The notes under the pieces: model-generated
Told to the model about the DNA's origin: nothing
What the model saw: only the letters and a program-made list of their open reading frames with translations
Databases searched by the model: none
DNA from: Branchiostoma floridae
Taxonomy: Eukaryota > Chordata > Leptocardii > Amphioxiformes > Branchiostomatidae
Direction of reading: 5' to 3'
Assembly: GCF_000003815.2 (NCBI RefSeq)
Contig: NC_049992.1
Coordinates: 15,726,391-15,790,390, forward strand
DNA: 64,000 nucleotides
Made by a program: the position numbers and the translations under genes
In this document: piece after piece, positions 1-12,204 of the stretch
Numbering within the stretch: position 1 is the stretch's first letter
Layout of the letters: each line of letters starts with the position of its first letter

Positions 1-215
1 CCTGCAAGCACTAAAACGTGTGAATGCCTGATAAAATAATCTGTTAATTTTCTAATCGGTCCAACATCCTGTCCACCTAATTTTTTCCGGTCCGTTTTTT
101 CTGGACTGGTCCAATAAGAAAAACCGGTTTTGTACCAGTACACTGTACCGATACCCAGCCCTTGTCAGCACAGATTCTACTTTAGTCCAGCCGGTCCCGG
201 TTTGGAACCCTACCT
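1..215 (-). repeat. remnant of a DNA-transposon-like repeat at the window edge
   Basis: The stretch is full of CCGGT and GGTCC words. Read on the minus strand from about position 163 it begins AAGGGCTGGGTATCGGTACA. This resembles the AGGGCTGGGTATCGGTAC ends seen on many animal hAT-like elements, which is recollection rather than a search. The other end is outside the window, so completeness and target duplication cannot be judged. Confidence 0.3.
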
Positions 216-2673
216 TAAGAAATTATTATTTCCGTTTTAAAGCGAAAGTGTTTGACCTGGTATGCCTTGATGATAATTTGTGTATAGGGGGAGTTATTAC
301 TAAACAGAAACTCAATATGGCCACCTATGGACATTTGATTGGCAACTGACCCATATCTTTGGTCAAAAGACCACAGCCATTCACATCAGTCATATTTAAG
401 GTGCTGACTTTTTGACTGTACGTTTAAAGTTTAAAGGCAGAAAATAGTCCAATCTTTCTACATTGTTAAACAAATTCAACACAATGATGCACAAGGTTTC
501 CTACTACCAGTCATTTTCTTTCTTTATTTTAGAACTTTTAAAACTCTTCGGAGAATCACTCATCATTCTTATGGCCCTTGAGCCTGCTGATGCAATGACT
601 CTTGGTGTGGCGGACATTCCTGAGCTGCAGGGGTGGGTGGGTGTCTGCCAGGTGTCAGGAGATGTGTGATTCACAAGGCCAGGTGTGAGCAAGGGCACCT
701 CAAGGGCACACTATTTATCTGTGAACAGATGGTTCCCTAATCAAACCTGAGGTGGTAGAAATGTTCAGACTTTGCACTCAATAAGCAGATGTTGTTGACT
801 TAATAGTATAATTCGCCCAAATGCAAAAGAAAAATCGAGATTACTTTATTCCAATTTGATTATACCAACTTTTCTTGAAATTCGACAATGATGATAGCTA
901 AACAACTACTGCTTTGAAATTTCTACATTGGTTTGAAACACCTCTCAGTGAAAAGTCAGACAAAACAAGACTTTTGCTGGACCCCTAGTGTATTTTGCAT
1001 GTACAAGGCAGCCTGGCTCCACCGACTATAAAAGCACATTGCGTTGTGTTGCTGGCCAACTGTGACTCAAAAGTTCAATGTTCAACATAAGTCAACCAAG
1101 TATGGACCACTGTGGAATCATCCTTAACACGTTTACCAGCACTGTGGGACATTACATGGAAGTACACCAAGGTTAAGATCACTCCCAGTTCTACTTCTGG
1201 AAAATAGATTGAATCTTAACTGGTCTACTAGTACTAGTCTTCAAATGCTACATGTACATGATTACCATTTTCATCTTTTCCTATGTTGAATGATGTGAAA
1301 AAAGTCACAAATCAAATGAAAACGCACATGTAGGACCAATTCAGGTCTGCGTCATTTACTGGAGTAAAAAAAAAAACTCCTACCTGGCTGTAACCAGTCT
1401 ACTGTACTCTACTTCACAAAAATTATGAAAAGAAACGCTTAAACCAGTAGTACATTTTTATACTTTATTTTTGCAAATGAGGAATGTCTTAGAGTACCAA
1501 ACAAAAACTGCAAGGACAAGCAGCCCACACAGTAGGTGTAGCACATGTTGAGGCTCTGTCAGCACCTCTTGCCCCCATGTGAAGCCTTCTGGCTGCTCCC
1601 ACACCCTGGGTTGTAGGAATGCATGAGCAGGAATAGCAGGGAACTGGGTTTAGTTTTACCTGTGAACAGAAATGCCAGTAGTGTGACACATTAGCTAGAA
1701 CAACTGTCAGGTAATAAAACATCTGTGTTGAAATGTTGCAGATGGTGTTACACAAAGGCTGCCTCTACACGACACAAAGAAAATGAAACAAGAGCATAGA
1801 ACAGCTGTACAAAACATTCAGAACCAGTATGCATGCTCTTCTATTGGCATAAAGTGCCAGGCACCTGCTTGATAGACTGTTGAAAAATGTCCTTGCTTCT
1901 TGGTAGTGATGTACATGTGAAAATGTTGCAGACTGGTGGTAATCTTAAATTTTGTTCTAACACAGCTGGCAGCTTTGGCTGTGAGGAAAGCCATTGGCTG
2001 GGGCTTGATAGACCAAGAACTCTCACATTGGATACAGGAAGAAAGAAAAGTTGGAAACTAGAGAAATGTTACTCGTCACCAACGTCTCTCTTTGAAGTGT
2101 AGAACTTATAAATGGACCTGTTGTTTTAACAGTAACCCAGTTTAGCATTACAACAAAGATACAACCTAAAAAGTGATTCGAAAGCAGTTTAATCTACATC
2201 AGATACTGTTTATAAAAGCCATTGTGCACTGTTCAAATATCAGCACTTTGAAAAGTCAACAAGCCACTACTTCCAAGAGCTAAACCAGGTAATCGTATCT
2301 CCTGCAGATTCCTATTCCCAAGTCTCTGCAAGGTAAAGAAAGGTTCACCTGAGCAGGTGAATGACACTCCTACCTGTGTAGACACAAGCAGGTGCAAATT
2401 ACCTGAGCTGTTGTCGGAGAAAACACCTGCTGTTTGCTGATGGTCGTCCGTGTCGCCAGGAAGATGGAATAGGTGATAACAGCTGGATACCAGAAGGTCC
2501 GATCAGCAGAAATCTGTAGAGAGACGCACGTTTTGTGACAATCAGAAAAGATCAAGGTTTGGAAAAAGATACATGCATCTATCAGTGTACTTCCATAGGA
2601 GGGGGGTGGTGAGGATGTCTGTAGCACATGGTATTGATGTTAGATATGTTTAAGTTGTAAAGCTAGCTGGGAT

Positions 2674-2825
2674 GTCCCTGTAGCTCAACTGGTAGCAGCC
2701 TGATACAGTTGAGCTGGTTCCAACTAGCATCTCAGTTTTGGTTGTACCCATATTTCCGAAGGGATGTGAAATTGGTTTTCTGTATTCAAAAAGGTGCTGT
2801 GAGTAAAGATATACTCTGAAACTGA
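2674..2825 (+). repeat. tRNA-derived SINE-like unit
   Basis: An A-box-like segment TAGCTCAACTGGTAGCAGC (from 2681) is followed about 16 nt later by a B-box-like GGTTCCAAC (2716-2724). This is the internal Pol III promoter layout of a tRNA head. No tRNA cloverleaf with paired acceptor arms can be drawn, and an unrelated tail runs into a GT microsatellite. That layout fits a SINE better than a functional tRNA. Within the head, AGCTCAACTG and CAGTTGAGCT form a 10-bp inverted repeat. Confidence 0.45.
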
Positions 2826-2841
2826 AACAACAAGAAAACCT

Positions 2842-2890
2842 ATGTGTATGTGTGTGTGTGTGTGTATGTGTGTGTGTGTGTGTGCGCGCG
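2842..2890. repeat. (TG)n microsatellite
   Basis: Nearly pure TG repeat with a few TA and CG interruptions, directly downstream of the SINE-like unit. The cysteine/valine and histidine/threonine open frames across it are artefacts. Confidence 0.95.
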
Positions 2891-3722
2891 CATGTACACG
2901 CCACTATGTATCTACAATTGTCTGAACAAACGAACGCAAATGTAAAGCTACCTCATAGCTGTGTTTGCATCACTTTAATGTGCTCAGCTGTTTGCTATGC
3001 TCTTAGTTGTAAGAAGCCATCTATTCTAATTATACTAATAATGAGTACAAGTGTTTTTAATGCTAGACTTAAAACACCATAAAAAATGCTTTTAAGTTCT
3101 TGCATGTTCAGTCCACCTGTTTTATGTTTCAACATGTTCAACCAGGCATATAATGGTTGTATGATATGTATACCCCACCACTTGAATTCTAAGTGCTGTA
3201 ATACAAACCACTGATAGCCCTTGAATTGACGACATCAAACAAGAGTAAAGTAATCCACATCCTAACACTGTTTGGTCTTGTAAATGGTGGTTACTTAACC
3301 CACTTTCAACTGGTCACCCCATATCAGTCCACATCTTACGATCAGTCGTAATTAGCAACTGTGCATTTTATTGCTGTCTTTATCAAGAATAATTTGTCTT
3401 CCATCTGAAGCTTGTTGGAGCTATAGTTATTAAGTTTCATACCAATCTAAGATATCCTTCTCTACGAGACGACAAGAAAATGGCAATTTAAGACAGGTGT
3501 GTTAATCTAATAGCCTTTCAACAGTCCAAGACCAAGTAAACTTTGATACTGTGGTGTTGAATTTGGAAGTTTTCCTTATGTTACTACTGTAGGATCAGTC
3601 AGTCAAGTTTTTACAGGTGGGGTTTACAAATCAAGACACCATTAACTACTTACTAGATAGGTATGGGCAAGCTTTTGTCAAATAGGAAAAAGGTCTTTAT
3701 GCTCCTGATATATATAACAATA

Positions 3723-3925
3723 GTTCACCTTTATCCGTAGGGTAACCTTTATCCGTTCTTTTTAAAAACAATGTATTTAGTGAAATCAGGTCGACAGATG
3801 ATGGTTTCAAACTGCAATATTTTGAACATAGTACAATTTGAAACTACAGTCCATCGACCTGATATTCCTAGATACCCTGTTTAGTAATACAACGGATATA
3901 GGTTACCCCGCGAATAATGGTGAAC
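3723..3925. mobile_element. palindromic MITE, GTTCACC ends, TA target site
   Basis: A 203-bp foldback element. The left end GTTCACCTTTATCCG and the right end ending GGTGAAC are inverted repeats, with inner arms GGTAACC/GGTTACC. TA dinucleotides flank both ends (3721-3722 and 3926-3927), as expected for Tc1/mariner-type insertion. The middle contains a second inverted pair (GGTCGA.../...TCGACC). A diverged second copy lies at 50901-51105 with the same ends and the same TA flanks, which defines the boundaries. There is no coding capacity. Confidence 0.8.
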
Positions 3926-4128
3926 TAACGTTACTATATAGTGCAGGTTTCCAAGACCCTGCTAACGTGATGGTAAAAAAAAAAAAACATACATAATTTT
4001 GAATTTGATCAACCAAATATAAAGAGGGTCTGTAGTCAGTATCCAGCAATTCACTTCAAGCCATAACATATATCTAAATCATAAGATTTTTTGTTCAAAC
4101 TGTGTTTTTTACAGCTTTGGGCTGAATG

Positions 4129-4218
4129 TAGCCTGGGATTTCTACTGGGGCTCATTGCACTTAGGGCATGCCAGTGCAAGGAGATGGGCCAGTAGAAATC
4201 AGATGGTACCCAGGCTAG
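4129..4218. mobile_element. short MITE with 8-bp target duplication (TAGCCTGGG ends)
   Basis: A 90-bp element. TAGCCTGGG at the left end is inverted as CCCAGGCTA at the right, and an inner ATTTCTACTGG pairs with CCAGTAGAAAT. It is flanked by identical GCTGAATG octamers (4121-4128 and 4219-4226). An 8-bp duplication points to a hAT-type transposase; the family assignment is an inference. Confidence 0.7.
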
Positions 4219-5184
4219 GCTGAATGTGCAGAACTGAAAGAAGTCATAGGTAGCATCAAGGAGGTCTTTTTAACCTCCTTGGTAGCATACCAAAAGTGCC
4301 GTGTACATGTTTGCATTCCTGTCTTTTGTCCAAGATTGAAATCACTTGTCTTGATTAGCCTTTCAAAAAGGAAATCACTTTTCTCCAGCTTGTGTTTTCC
4401 TGCGTCTGTTATTTTGGTGTAAGGTGTAGTCAGGGTAAAGGGCAGATAAGCCAGTTAAAGGCTTATCAGTTTCAAAGGCCTTCATGGCTGCTGGAAGTCT
4501 AAACTATGGTCAGCTTTGGCCAGCCTTTGAAGACTTTTTGAAGATAAACAGTGGTATTTCGGTGATAGAGTGGACTTCTGCTGTTTCTTTTCTTTTCTAT
4601 GTAGGGGAGTACAGAAGATGAATTGTGCTTTCATGTTGCCAGTTTTGGGTGACTGACCAACAAGTCCAAATGCGGTTACATGTAAGCTCATAAATAACGA
4701 ATGCTTTCATTGTTCGTAAATGTCAAAGAGGTTATTCTGATACTTATACTGTTCAAGGGATCTCTGTCTGTCCTTGGGATTCCTGGTATGTGAATTTCAA
4801 TCTCGCTTCAAGCTAGGTGGCAAACTTCCCCAGCCTGACAAATCCTCAGAGTGCTTATCTAGGTCCCCGGGAAGACCTGCCTTCATTGCCGAACAGATTC
4901 TCTGCTGGGCCTGGCTGAAAGTCTGGTTTCCAGGGTATAGGTCAGATGATTCGAGTGTTTGCCCAAACAGAGCATCTGACTGATCAGTGTTTTAAAACAA
5001 ACATTCCTGTACTTAAAACAAGAAAGCTTCTGAAAAAAGCTGGCCGGTGCGTATTTTGGAAAAAGCCTGGATGTTAAACAAAATCACATGAAAAAAAGAG
5101 TTTTTAAACATCGAATTACTGAATTGGTCTTTCTTCTTTTAAAAAAACACTATATGAGATTTGTCTAACAAAGAAAAAAAAATT

Positions 5185-5258
5185 TAGCAAGTGGGGTTCG
5201 AACCTACGATCTACGGAAGATAGGTACCGTGCTGTAGACCGCTCGGCCACGCTGGCTC
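5185..5258 (-). pseudogene. tRNA-like sequence, probably tRNA pseudogene or SINE head
   Basis: On the minus strand a perfect A-box TGGCCGAGCGG (5239-5249), of Ser/Leu-tRNA type, is followed by a B-box GGTTCGAACCC. The T-arm folds with a normal TTCGAAC loop and one mismatch. The anticodon stem has a mismatch and an odd loop, and the acceptor strands do not pair well, so I do not call a functional tRNA. It could be the head of a SINE. A covariance-model tRNA scan would settle it. Confidence 0.4.
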
Positions 5259-7370
5259 GATTACGCAATAGCACGTATAGAAGGGCTATTTGCTTAAAGT
5301 GACCGATCCATCCATCCATCCATGCATCCATGCAACCGCTTCTCCCGTCTCAAGCACCGGCAAAAATCGAGTTACGGTAAGCTTTCAATTTTGAGATTCC
5401 ACAACAATTCCTTATTTTCTGTACAACACAGACTACTTGAAGCGGCACACTCTAGAGGAGAGACATCCTGTGAACTGTGGATGACCTGGTCAAGAGAAGC
5501 AGGGAGGAGAAGAGCAGCATGGTGTCCATCCAGTCAGCAGACCAAATCTGGCTTCCTGCAGGGACCCTGGACTTCTGTCTGAGGAGGTCCCTTGTTATGT
5601 CCGAGACATGTCTCATGTTAGTCACTCCTGCCCTGTCACATTAGTACTGAAGCTAACCATTTGGGTTTTTTTTAGTAACTAAAAACCATTTATCATTAAA
5701 ACCTTCCCCTAAAGAAGTGATGCAGGCAAAGTACACCTTTAAACATGTTGATATTGTATTCCTTAGGGCCACATATATACAGGTTAGCATCAGTTTGATA
5801 CCTATGTTGTATCTTTTGAATTAGCTCATAAACCAAGTAGAATCTTCATTTGAAGTGAGATTTATGTATGTTTTATGTAACATAACAATCTCCTATCATT
5901 TTGTGTGTACGTTATGTTTTTCTCTGCAATAATACCCAGTTAGTGCATTATTTGAAATTGACAGTGGCACACATACATATTACTTGTGGCGTTGTGCCTA
6001 CTGGTATTGTTTATGTCCAGTGTGGTGCCCCTTCTGTATCAGAATTAATAACTTGACCCTCCTGCTGATCCATTTTCATTTAAAGGACCAGTTATCAAAT
6101 TTAGCAGACAAAAGGTCATGTTTAGGAATTTCTTTGGTATGAAAAATGGGCATCATTAAATCAGGCAATGACCTGGATAAACCCATAGCCTAATGAACTG
6201 TGTCCTTTGTTATAATTCACAGCATGAACTTGTCAGTGTTAGCCTAGAGGGGAGGCAGAAGGTTTCTGTCAAGGTCGGAGGAAGTACAGTAGTTCCTGAA
6301 CTTGAAGGGGATCTTTGGCTGTCCCCTGCAGGTAGAGGCCTGTTAAAGCCAAGGTCAGTTTGGATTAGAAACTTTAACAAAGACTAAAGGAGATCTCTGA
6401 GTCTGAATCAGGTGTTAATCTGTTACCAGGTGTAAGACAATTCTTTAGAAGATAGTTGGTACAGATTCCTTGTGCACTGTAAGGATTGAGTTAGCCAAAA
6501 AGAAGTATGTCTGGGTTCAAAATTCTTAGGACAAAATATATATGACATTGGGCGGATTCAATTCAAAGAAGAAATTGTTTACTCCTTTAGGTATTTGAAA
6601 GGTCAGTCCTTTTACCAAGTTCACATACCCAGCATTGGGACTAATCTAACAAATAAGAGGTGGATATCTGAAGTAACATCACTAAGACATACACAAGTCC
6701 CTCTCTGCTAACTTGCCTATCAAAGAAGCACCTTGCCCCACTCCCTCCTGCCAGGCCTGCAGTCAGTTATGAAGATGTCAGGACAGATTAAAGAAGACAA
6801 GATGCTGAGTCTTACACAAGTCTTAAGGTAATATTGCCTCTCCCCTGGATATGAAGGAGAGCGACTTGATTTTCGGAAGAGAAAACAGTCACAAGGTCAA
6901 CGTGGTAAGTCAGGGAAAATCCTTGTACTCATTACCTTCAAGCTCTCCTCTTACAGTCGGCTGCATGTTTGTTGCCACAGCTGCTTACATTCATGTTCTA
7001 ATAGAAGGAGAAATGTTGCAGGTCAAAACATGCACTTTTTATGAACTTGTGTGTGGAAACATTTCTATTTTGAATATGAAAAGGTTGCCCAGATGAAGAA
7101 TTTAGAGCCAGACTGTGCCCTGATTGCCAGTAGTGAATACTTGTCAGCACTTTCTTCACCAAAATTCAATGAAAAATCAGCAAAACCTTTCTTTGTTTAT
7201 TTTCAAGACAAACTACAGATAAGACTGCATAAAACAGCCACAAACAAAGATTTCCTGTTTAGGGTAGAAATTTCTTGAGGATGGGATGAGGAAGGACAGG
7301 TCGATACAAATGTGTCTGGTGACATGTCAAATTTTCCTGTGTGCAGCTGAAAAGTAGTCTCTACCAGAAA

Positions 7371-7565
7371 TACTGTACATGCAGAAATTTTCATGGTGGT
7401 TTTATGTTTCGCGGTTTTCACACTGCCAATTCACAGTGAACTTAAAACTGCCGCGAACACTCTTCCATGGCAGTAAGAGCCTACAGTGCATGGTGCTACC
7501 ACAAACAGTCCTTTTCCCCATTACTGCAGAATTAAATCCCTGTGAACTTAAATGCATGTACAGTA
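7371..7565. mobile_element. MITE with TACTGTACATGC ends, copy 1
   Basis: A 195-bp element. The left end TACTGTACATGCAGAAA is mirrored by a right end ...AAATGCATGTACAGTA. The interior carries the TTTCGCGG, GGTGGTTTT and CCGCGAA words also found in the related element at 52732-52958. It is probably TA-flanked. The overlapping 65-79 codon frames are not genes. Confidence 0.6.
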
Positions 7566-8907
7566 GTAGAAATTGGCCAAAGTGGTCAACTTCTATCACA
7601 TGGCTTGGTGGTCATTGAAGTATAAATTTGTCCGCTATTGGTTACAAATGGTAACTCTGGCCGGCCAACTCCTCTGGCCAATTTCGACTATTTTCTGCCA
7701 ACCTACCGTAGTCTGGTAGACATTTGTACCTGTGGAGTGTCAGACAAAACAGTAGGTGTGCGCTGACTGGGAGATAACAGAACTTGTGCTGTCATGGCTG
7801 TTATCATCCTAAAGCTAAACCATTGCAATAAACAACGATGGGCAGCTTATTACATCTACTAAGTTTCACAGCATGACGTCTGGAAGTTCTTTATTGGTGA
7901 CCCTTTCTGTGGACTGAGCTTTGGATCAATTTTCTCTGGCCAGTGTTTGATTCTGGGCAACAACTTTGGGCGGTGCAGACAGTTTATCTCACAGTCCGTG
8001 AGAGTGTTGCAGAGTCTGGGCGTGTGTTAAGAGCACCTACTGGGGTGACCACTTGGATGGCAACACTGGACACTTGATGCAAAAGATATAAGCCAGGCCT
8101 ACACTCTGTTTTGAGACTATTCATCAGCCTAAGCTATTAGCCTGTAGGATCTACAGAAACACTGCTCTGTTATTTCTGTATCTAACATAGCCATGCCAAT
8201 CATGTGGTGTGAGGCTTAATGGGGTTCTTCTATTGAAACAGGGTGGACGGACGGACATAAGTCTTATCGAGGACATTAGATCTACCGCAACTTCTTTCGG
8301 TTTGACTGCTACATGATTATTTTATCAGATAAATGTCTTCGATCCAAGAACGCATCATCTCCACCTTTTGAGAGAAATGTTTTGAAACTCGCAACTTTAC
8401 TGTCGACATGTCATGTCAAGCTAGACTGAACAACCAATGTTGAACCACTATGAATATGATAAACTCAAGGAGTGTCAAGAGCATTCTATCGTCATGGTCA
8501 ATGCATAATGAGAGTGTGAATTGGCCTGTGTGGTAGTTTATCGCTGTATCACACGGGCTTGATTTTTAATACGGATGACATCCTTTTAAGACCCAAAAAC
8601 TAATGCGTTAGGGATGAAACATCCAGTCATTTCTTTCCCAGACTTGGTTTGCCCTATGCCCTTACCTCCAGTAAGACTGTAACTAGTGTAAGAGACCACC
8701 GTTGCCATCCCAATAATGTTTTTAATGCCTTTCTTGTATAAAGAGGAGGACAAGGGCGCTGTGGCCCCATACCCTGGCCATGTGCCTCCTTATCCTGGAG
8801 AGCAGATCCTTTGGCAAGCATAAAATTCTGATTGACCAGGATGCTAGTAGGTTACATGTGGCCATAGTTTTTTGGGGGGCGAAAATCAATGCACCCGGAT
8901 GTCATCC

Positions 8908-9012
8908 ATAATAATAATAATAATAATAAAGTTTATTGCAAATTCATGCCCATTGGGCTAATTGCAAGAAAAGAATTAATTACAAGAAAAGAATTAATCA
9001 AAAGACTAATTA
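8908..9012 (-). repeat. (TAA)n with retroposon-like 3' tail
   Basis: A run of TAA/ATA repeats (8908-8930) abuts sequence that on the minus strand reads GCAATAAACTTTATTATTAT. That is a polyadenylation-like motif followed by a simple-repeat tail, as at the 3' end of LINEs or SINEs. It is followed by a short near-duplicate of AAGAAAAGAATTAAT. The parent element is not identified. Confidence 0.35.
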
Positions 9013-12000
9013 CATGAGATGAATAAATGTGGTCTGAATACATGTAGATAAACTAAATTCTAACATACAAATATTAAGTGGATGAATATACATACGATAC
9101 ATAATGGGGTACTAAGTCTACGTAACTATTACAGGGTTTGACTTCTTTCTTGATATCAAGTCAGTGCGGCCTAATCCGTGGATAAAAAAAATGCGCCAGT
9201 GGCAATCTACGGAGGATGGTGCGAAGAGCGAAGAGATCACTACCCCGTGGTCATCACCAGCCGAGGAGCCGCCAGCATCCCACTCCCTCACAGGAGGAGA
9301 CACTTCACATCCTGTTACAAGTATCCGTGACTGAACGCTGTGTTTTGTATCATACTTGAACGCAGTTAAGTGTTGATAAAAGTCTTCGCCAACACACGTA
9401 AAGACCGTATCTGCACTGAGTAGAATGCGATACTTCGGCTAATCTTGTCCAAAGTCAACGTCTTCCGGTATGGACCACCCAATGGCGGTACCTGCTACAG
9501 CCGCCTATAACGAAGATGAATGCATCTTTGTACTTCTTTGACCCCACTTTGATGGAACGACCATGGCAAACAAATGGACTTTTGTTGGTATTTCTATTGG
9601 AGTTCTCGCGGAGCCCGTTCCTAACCCTCTTGACCCCGTAGGTAAACTGAAGTATCATGGGGATATCGAAATGGGTGTTGCGGCAGACCTTGTGTTCACT
9701 GGAGAAATTCCTAGACAATTTGTCATAGTTTTTGCCACAGTGGTTGAGCTTCGTGTTCCTACAAACCACACAAACATCGAGTGATTACGGATCATAACGT
9801 AGGGAAAGTGCTAGGAGGTGCAACGAAATAATAGCCTGAAAAGCAGTCGTTTGGCCATGGCCCTTACCTGGTGACGATGCGTGCTCCGTTTATAGATCTT
9901 GACACTGAATTTTGCTCTCCTCGCACAATTCTGCAGTCGTCATCCTTATCCTCTGCCATGGTCCTGTTATCACTTACAGAAGAAATAACGGGATTACATA
10001 GTCTTCATCCTTGATGAGTGTCGACACATCTTCGTTCCAAACATCCTTCACCGCACATCTTGCTGTGTTCCCTTGATTCTCGTCAGAAGAGGTCAAAATG
10101 AGAGCAGGGCTTCCTGTTATCTGACGAGGTGCTACTTGAGATTGTGCCGCAAAGATTCTCCCATGTCTTTCGTCAGCTGAGCAGGAGGTCCTGGTGATGC
10201 TGACATGTTGCTTGCAAACACTTGTCTGGAGAGGTCCAGAGGAGCTAGTCTGGAAGAGGTCGGGGAGGGTGCAGCGGATCTGTTGAAGTCATCGCTTGTT
10301 TCTGACCCGCCAAGTACTTCAACAGCACCGAGAGCAGGACCAGTGGAGCGGACATCACTGCCGTGTTGCGTGTGTGTACTACTGGTGGTGGCATCTTTGT
10401 CCAATGGTTGTCTTGATACCCTCTCCGTCAGTCACTATCGCACATCGACGAAGCGGCCAAGTGCTCAGACCAAGAACAGGCCTCTTGCAGTGCTCCTCTA
10501 ATTACGGACAGGTAGCACGGTCCTAATAGCTTATGTGTCAGCACCAACGAGATTTGGGGCATGGTCCATGGGATCGAAAACTCCCTTACAAGACGTCGCC
10601 TGTGCAGCTGTAAGTCCACCGGACTCCGATCATAATTGCTGTGGGAGATACATGTGTACACTACTTCATACGGTTGGCATCTTCGTAAAGGGGCACACCG
10701 TCAAATGGATACGAATTCTAAACAAATACAATGTACGATTTTGAGTCGTTTATCTTTCCTGTGATTTTGTCATTTGCTTCACTGTGGAAATTTGTTCATT
10801 ATCGGGATTTTAAGGAACACAGATATTATTTGACCGGGGGTTTGGGACGCCTGTCGCCGGAAATTATATAACTACACGTACTACCTACTGGTGCAGACCA
10901 AAATGTTCCACCTGACTAGTACTATTGTGGTACTTGAGGTTTACCTCACATAGATATAGAGCAGGTAGACTAGAGAAGGCAGAATGACATGTTTACGTCC
11001 AAGGTACGTCAGAGGTGATCTGACCGCTATGAATCCCACAGATACCGTATGGCATTATCTTGTGTTTTGGCTTAGCATTGATGCAGGGATGACACAGGGT
11101 TATCGCTGCAAGAAAAGTTTCCATGCTGAAAGAATTAAAAGGGGATGAATGCCACATTGTAGTGTAGGAAGAACCAGCTTTTCTTCAGAGAATCTAGGAC
11201 GACGGAATGTGTCTCTAAAAAGTTCCCGGTACCAACCCATGATTTATTTATTAATCTTGTAAGGTGATGGTGCAGGACTAGGCCGTCTACCATTAAACGT
11301 CACATACGAAAACATACATGTTTGAGCCATTGATAAAATCTGGCATTCTAATTAATGACATTTATTGACAATAATAGCTGGGCATATGTTTAAATGCGCT
11401 GCATGCTGTTGTACCTACATAAAGAGTTTTTGAAATGTGGGAAGAAACATAGAAAGTGAAATCGCTAAGTGGATTAGGAACTGCACACCCACTCATGTAT
11501 ACATCACTATGACCTCATCTCTGCCCTTAGTTTCAGTCCTACTCAACGTACCGGAAACAGAGCAACAGTGATGAGATGAGAAGCCGGCTCGAACTAAAAA
11601 TATCCAGTTCCACCTTTGGTCTTCCCAGGGAAGAAACTATCTAGGATTAGGAAAAAAGCACGGTCAATTTCAGGACTCCCAACAAGGTCGCTGTGTGTGC
11701 CGTTAGTCATAGCTTCAAAAGATCTAGAACACTTTGATCGCGTTATGTAACGTAAAGTGTGTGTTAAGTTGGTCACTACAGGCTCCCAATGTAAGCTGTT
11801 TGTAGAGATTTATTCCCCACACCGCGCCTTTCCCGTGTGTCCACACGCGATCCCGCCAACCGAGTTGACACCTGGTTCTGATCTGCAGTAGCGGCAACAC
11901 TGCCTATCCTGTTTCTATCGTCTGTTCAGACAGAATGATTTTTGCCAAGCGTGTGTCTTTCCCGAGGACCTGTGGTTCAGGGGTTCAGGTAACGACGACC

Positions 12001-12047
12001 TTGCGGAAAATGATTTTTTTCTCTGACTCTGAGCATGGTGCAGTCAC

Positions 12048-12118
12048 GGTAGCCAGGGAACGAGACGTATCGTCGTAGATCTTTGAATTTGAAACCTGTC
12101 TCGTTCCCGGGATAGCCA
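12048..12118. repeat. short inverted repeat (GGGAACGAGAC)
   Basis: GGGAACGAGAC (12056-12066) is inverted as GTCTCGTTCCC (12098-12108). Further partly matching arms reach TAGCC on the left and GGATAGCC on the right. It is probably a degraded small foldback element. No target duplication was found. Confidence 0.45.
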
Positions 12119-12155
12119 ACTCGATGAGTTCGTGTACCAGAGACAATTATGATGT

Positions 12156-12156
12156 G

Positions 12157-12192
<36 letters not shown>

Positions 12193-12204
12193 ATATATAT
12201 ATAT
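12156..12204. repeat. (AT)n microsatellite
   Basis: Almost uninterrupted TA repeat, self-complementary, with one phase break at about 12180. The Ile/Tyr-rich open frame over it is an artefact. Confidence 0.95.

Noticed and set aside
463-669. Possible exon after a strong pyrimidine tract ending TTTATTTTAG at about 532
   Set aside because: The acceptor looks good, but the frame has no recognisable domain, no partner exon and an early stop.
2674-2760. Functional tRNA gene at the A/B-box pair
   Set aside because: No pairing acceptor stem or anticodon arm; the boxes are close together and followed by unrelated tail sequence.
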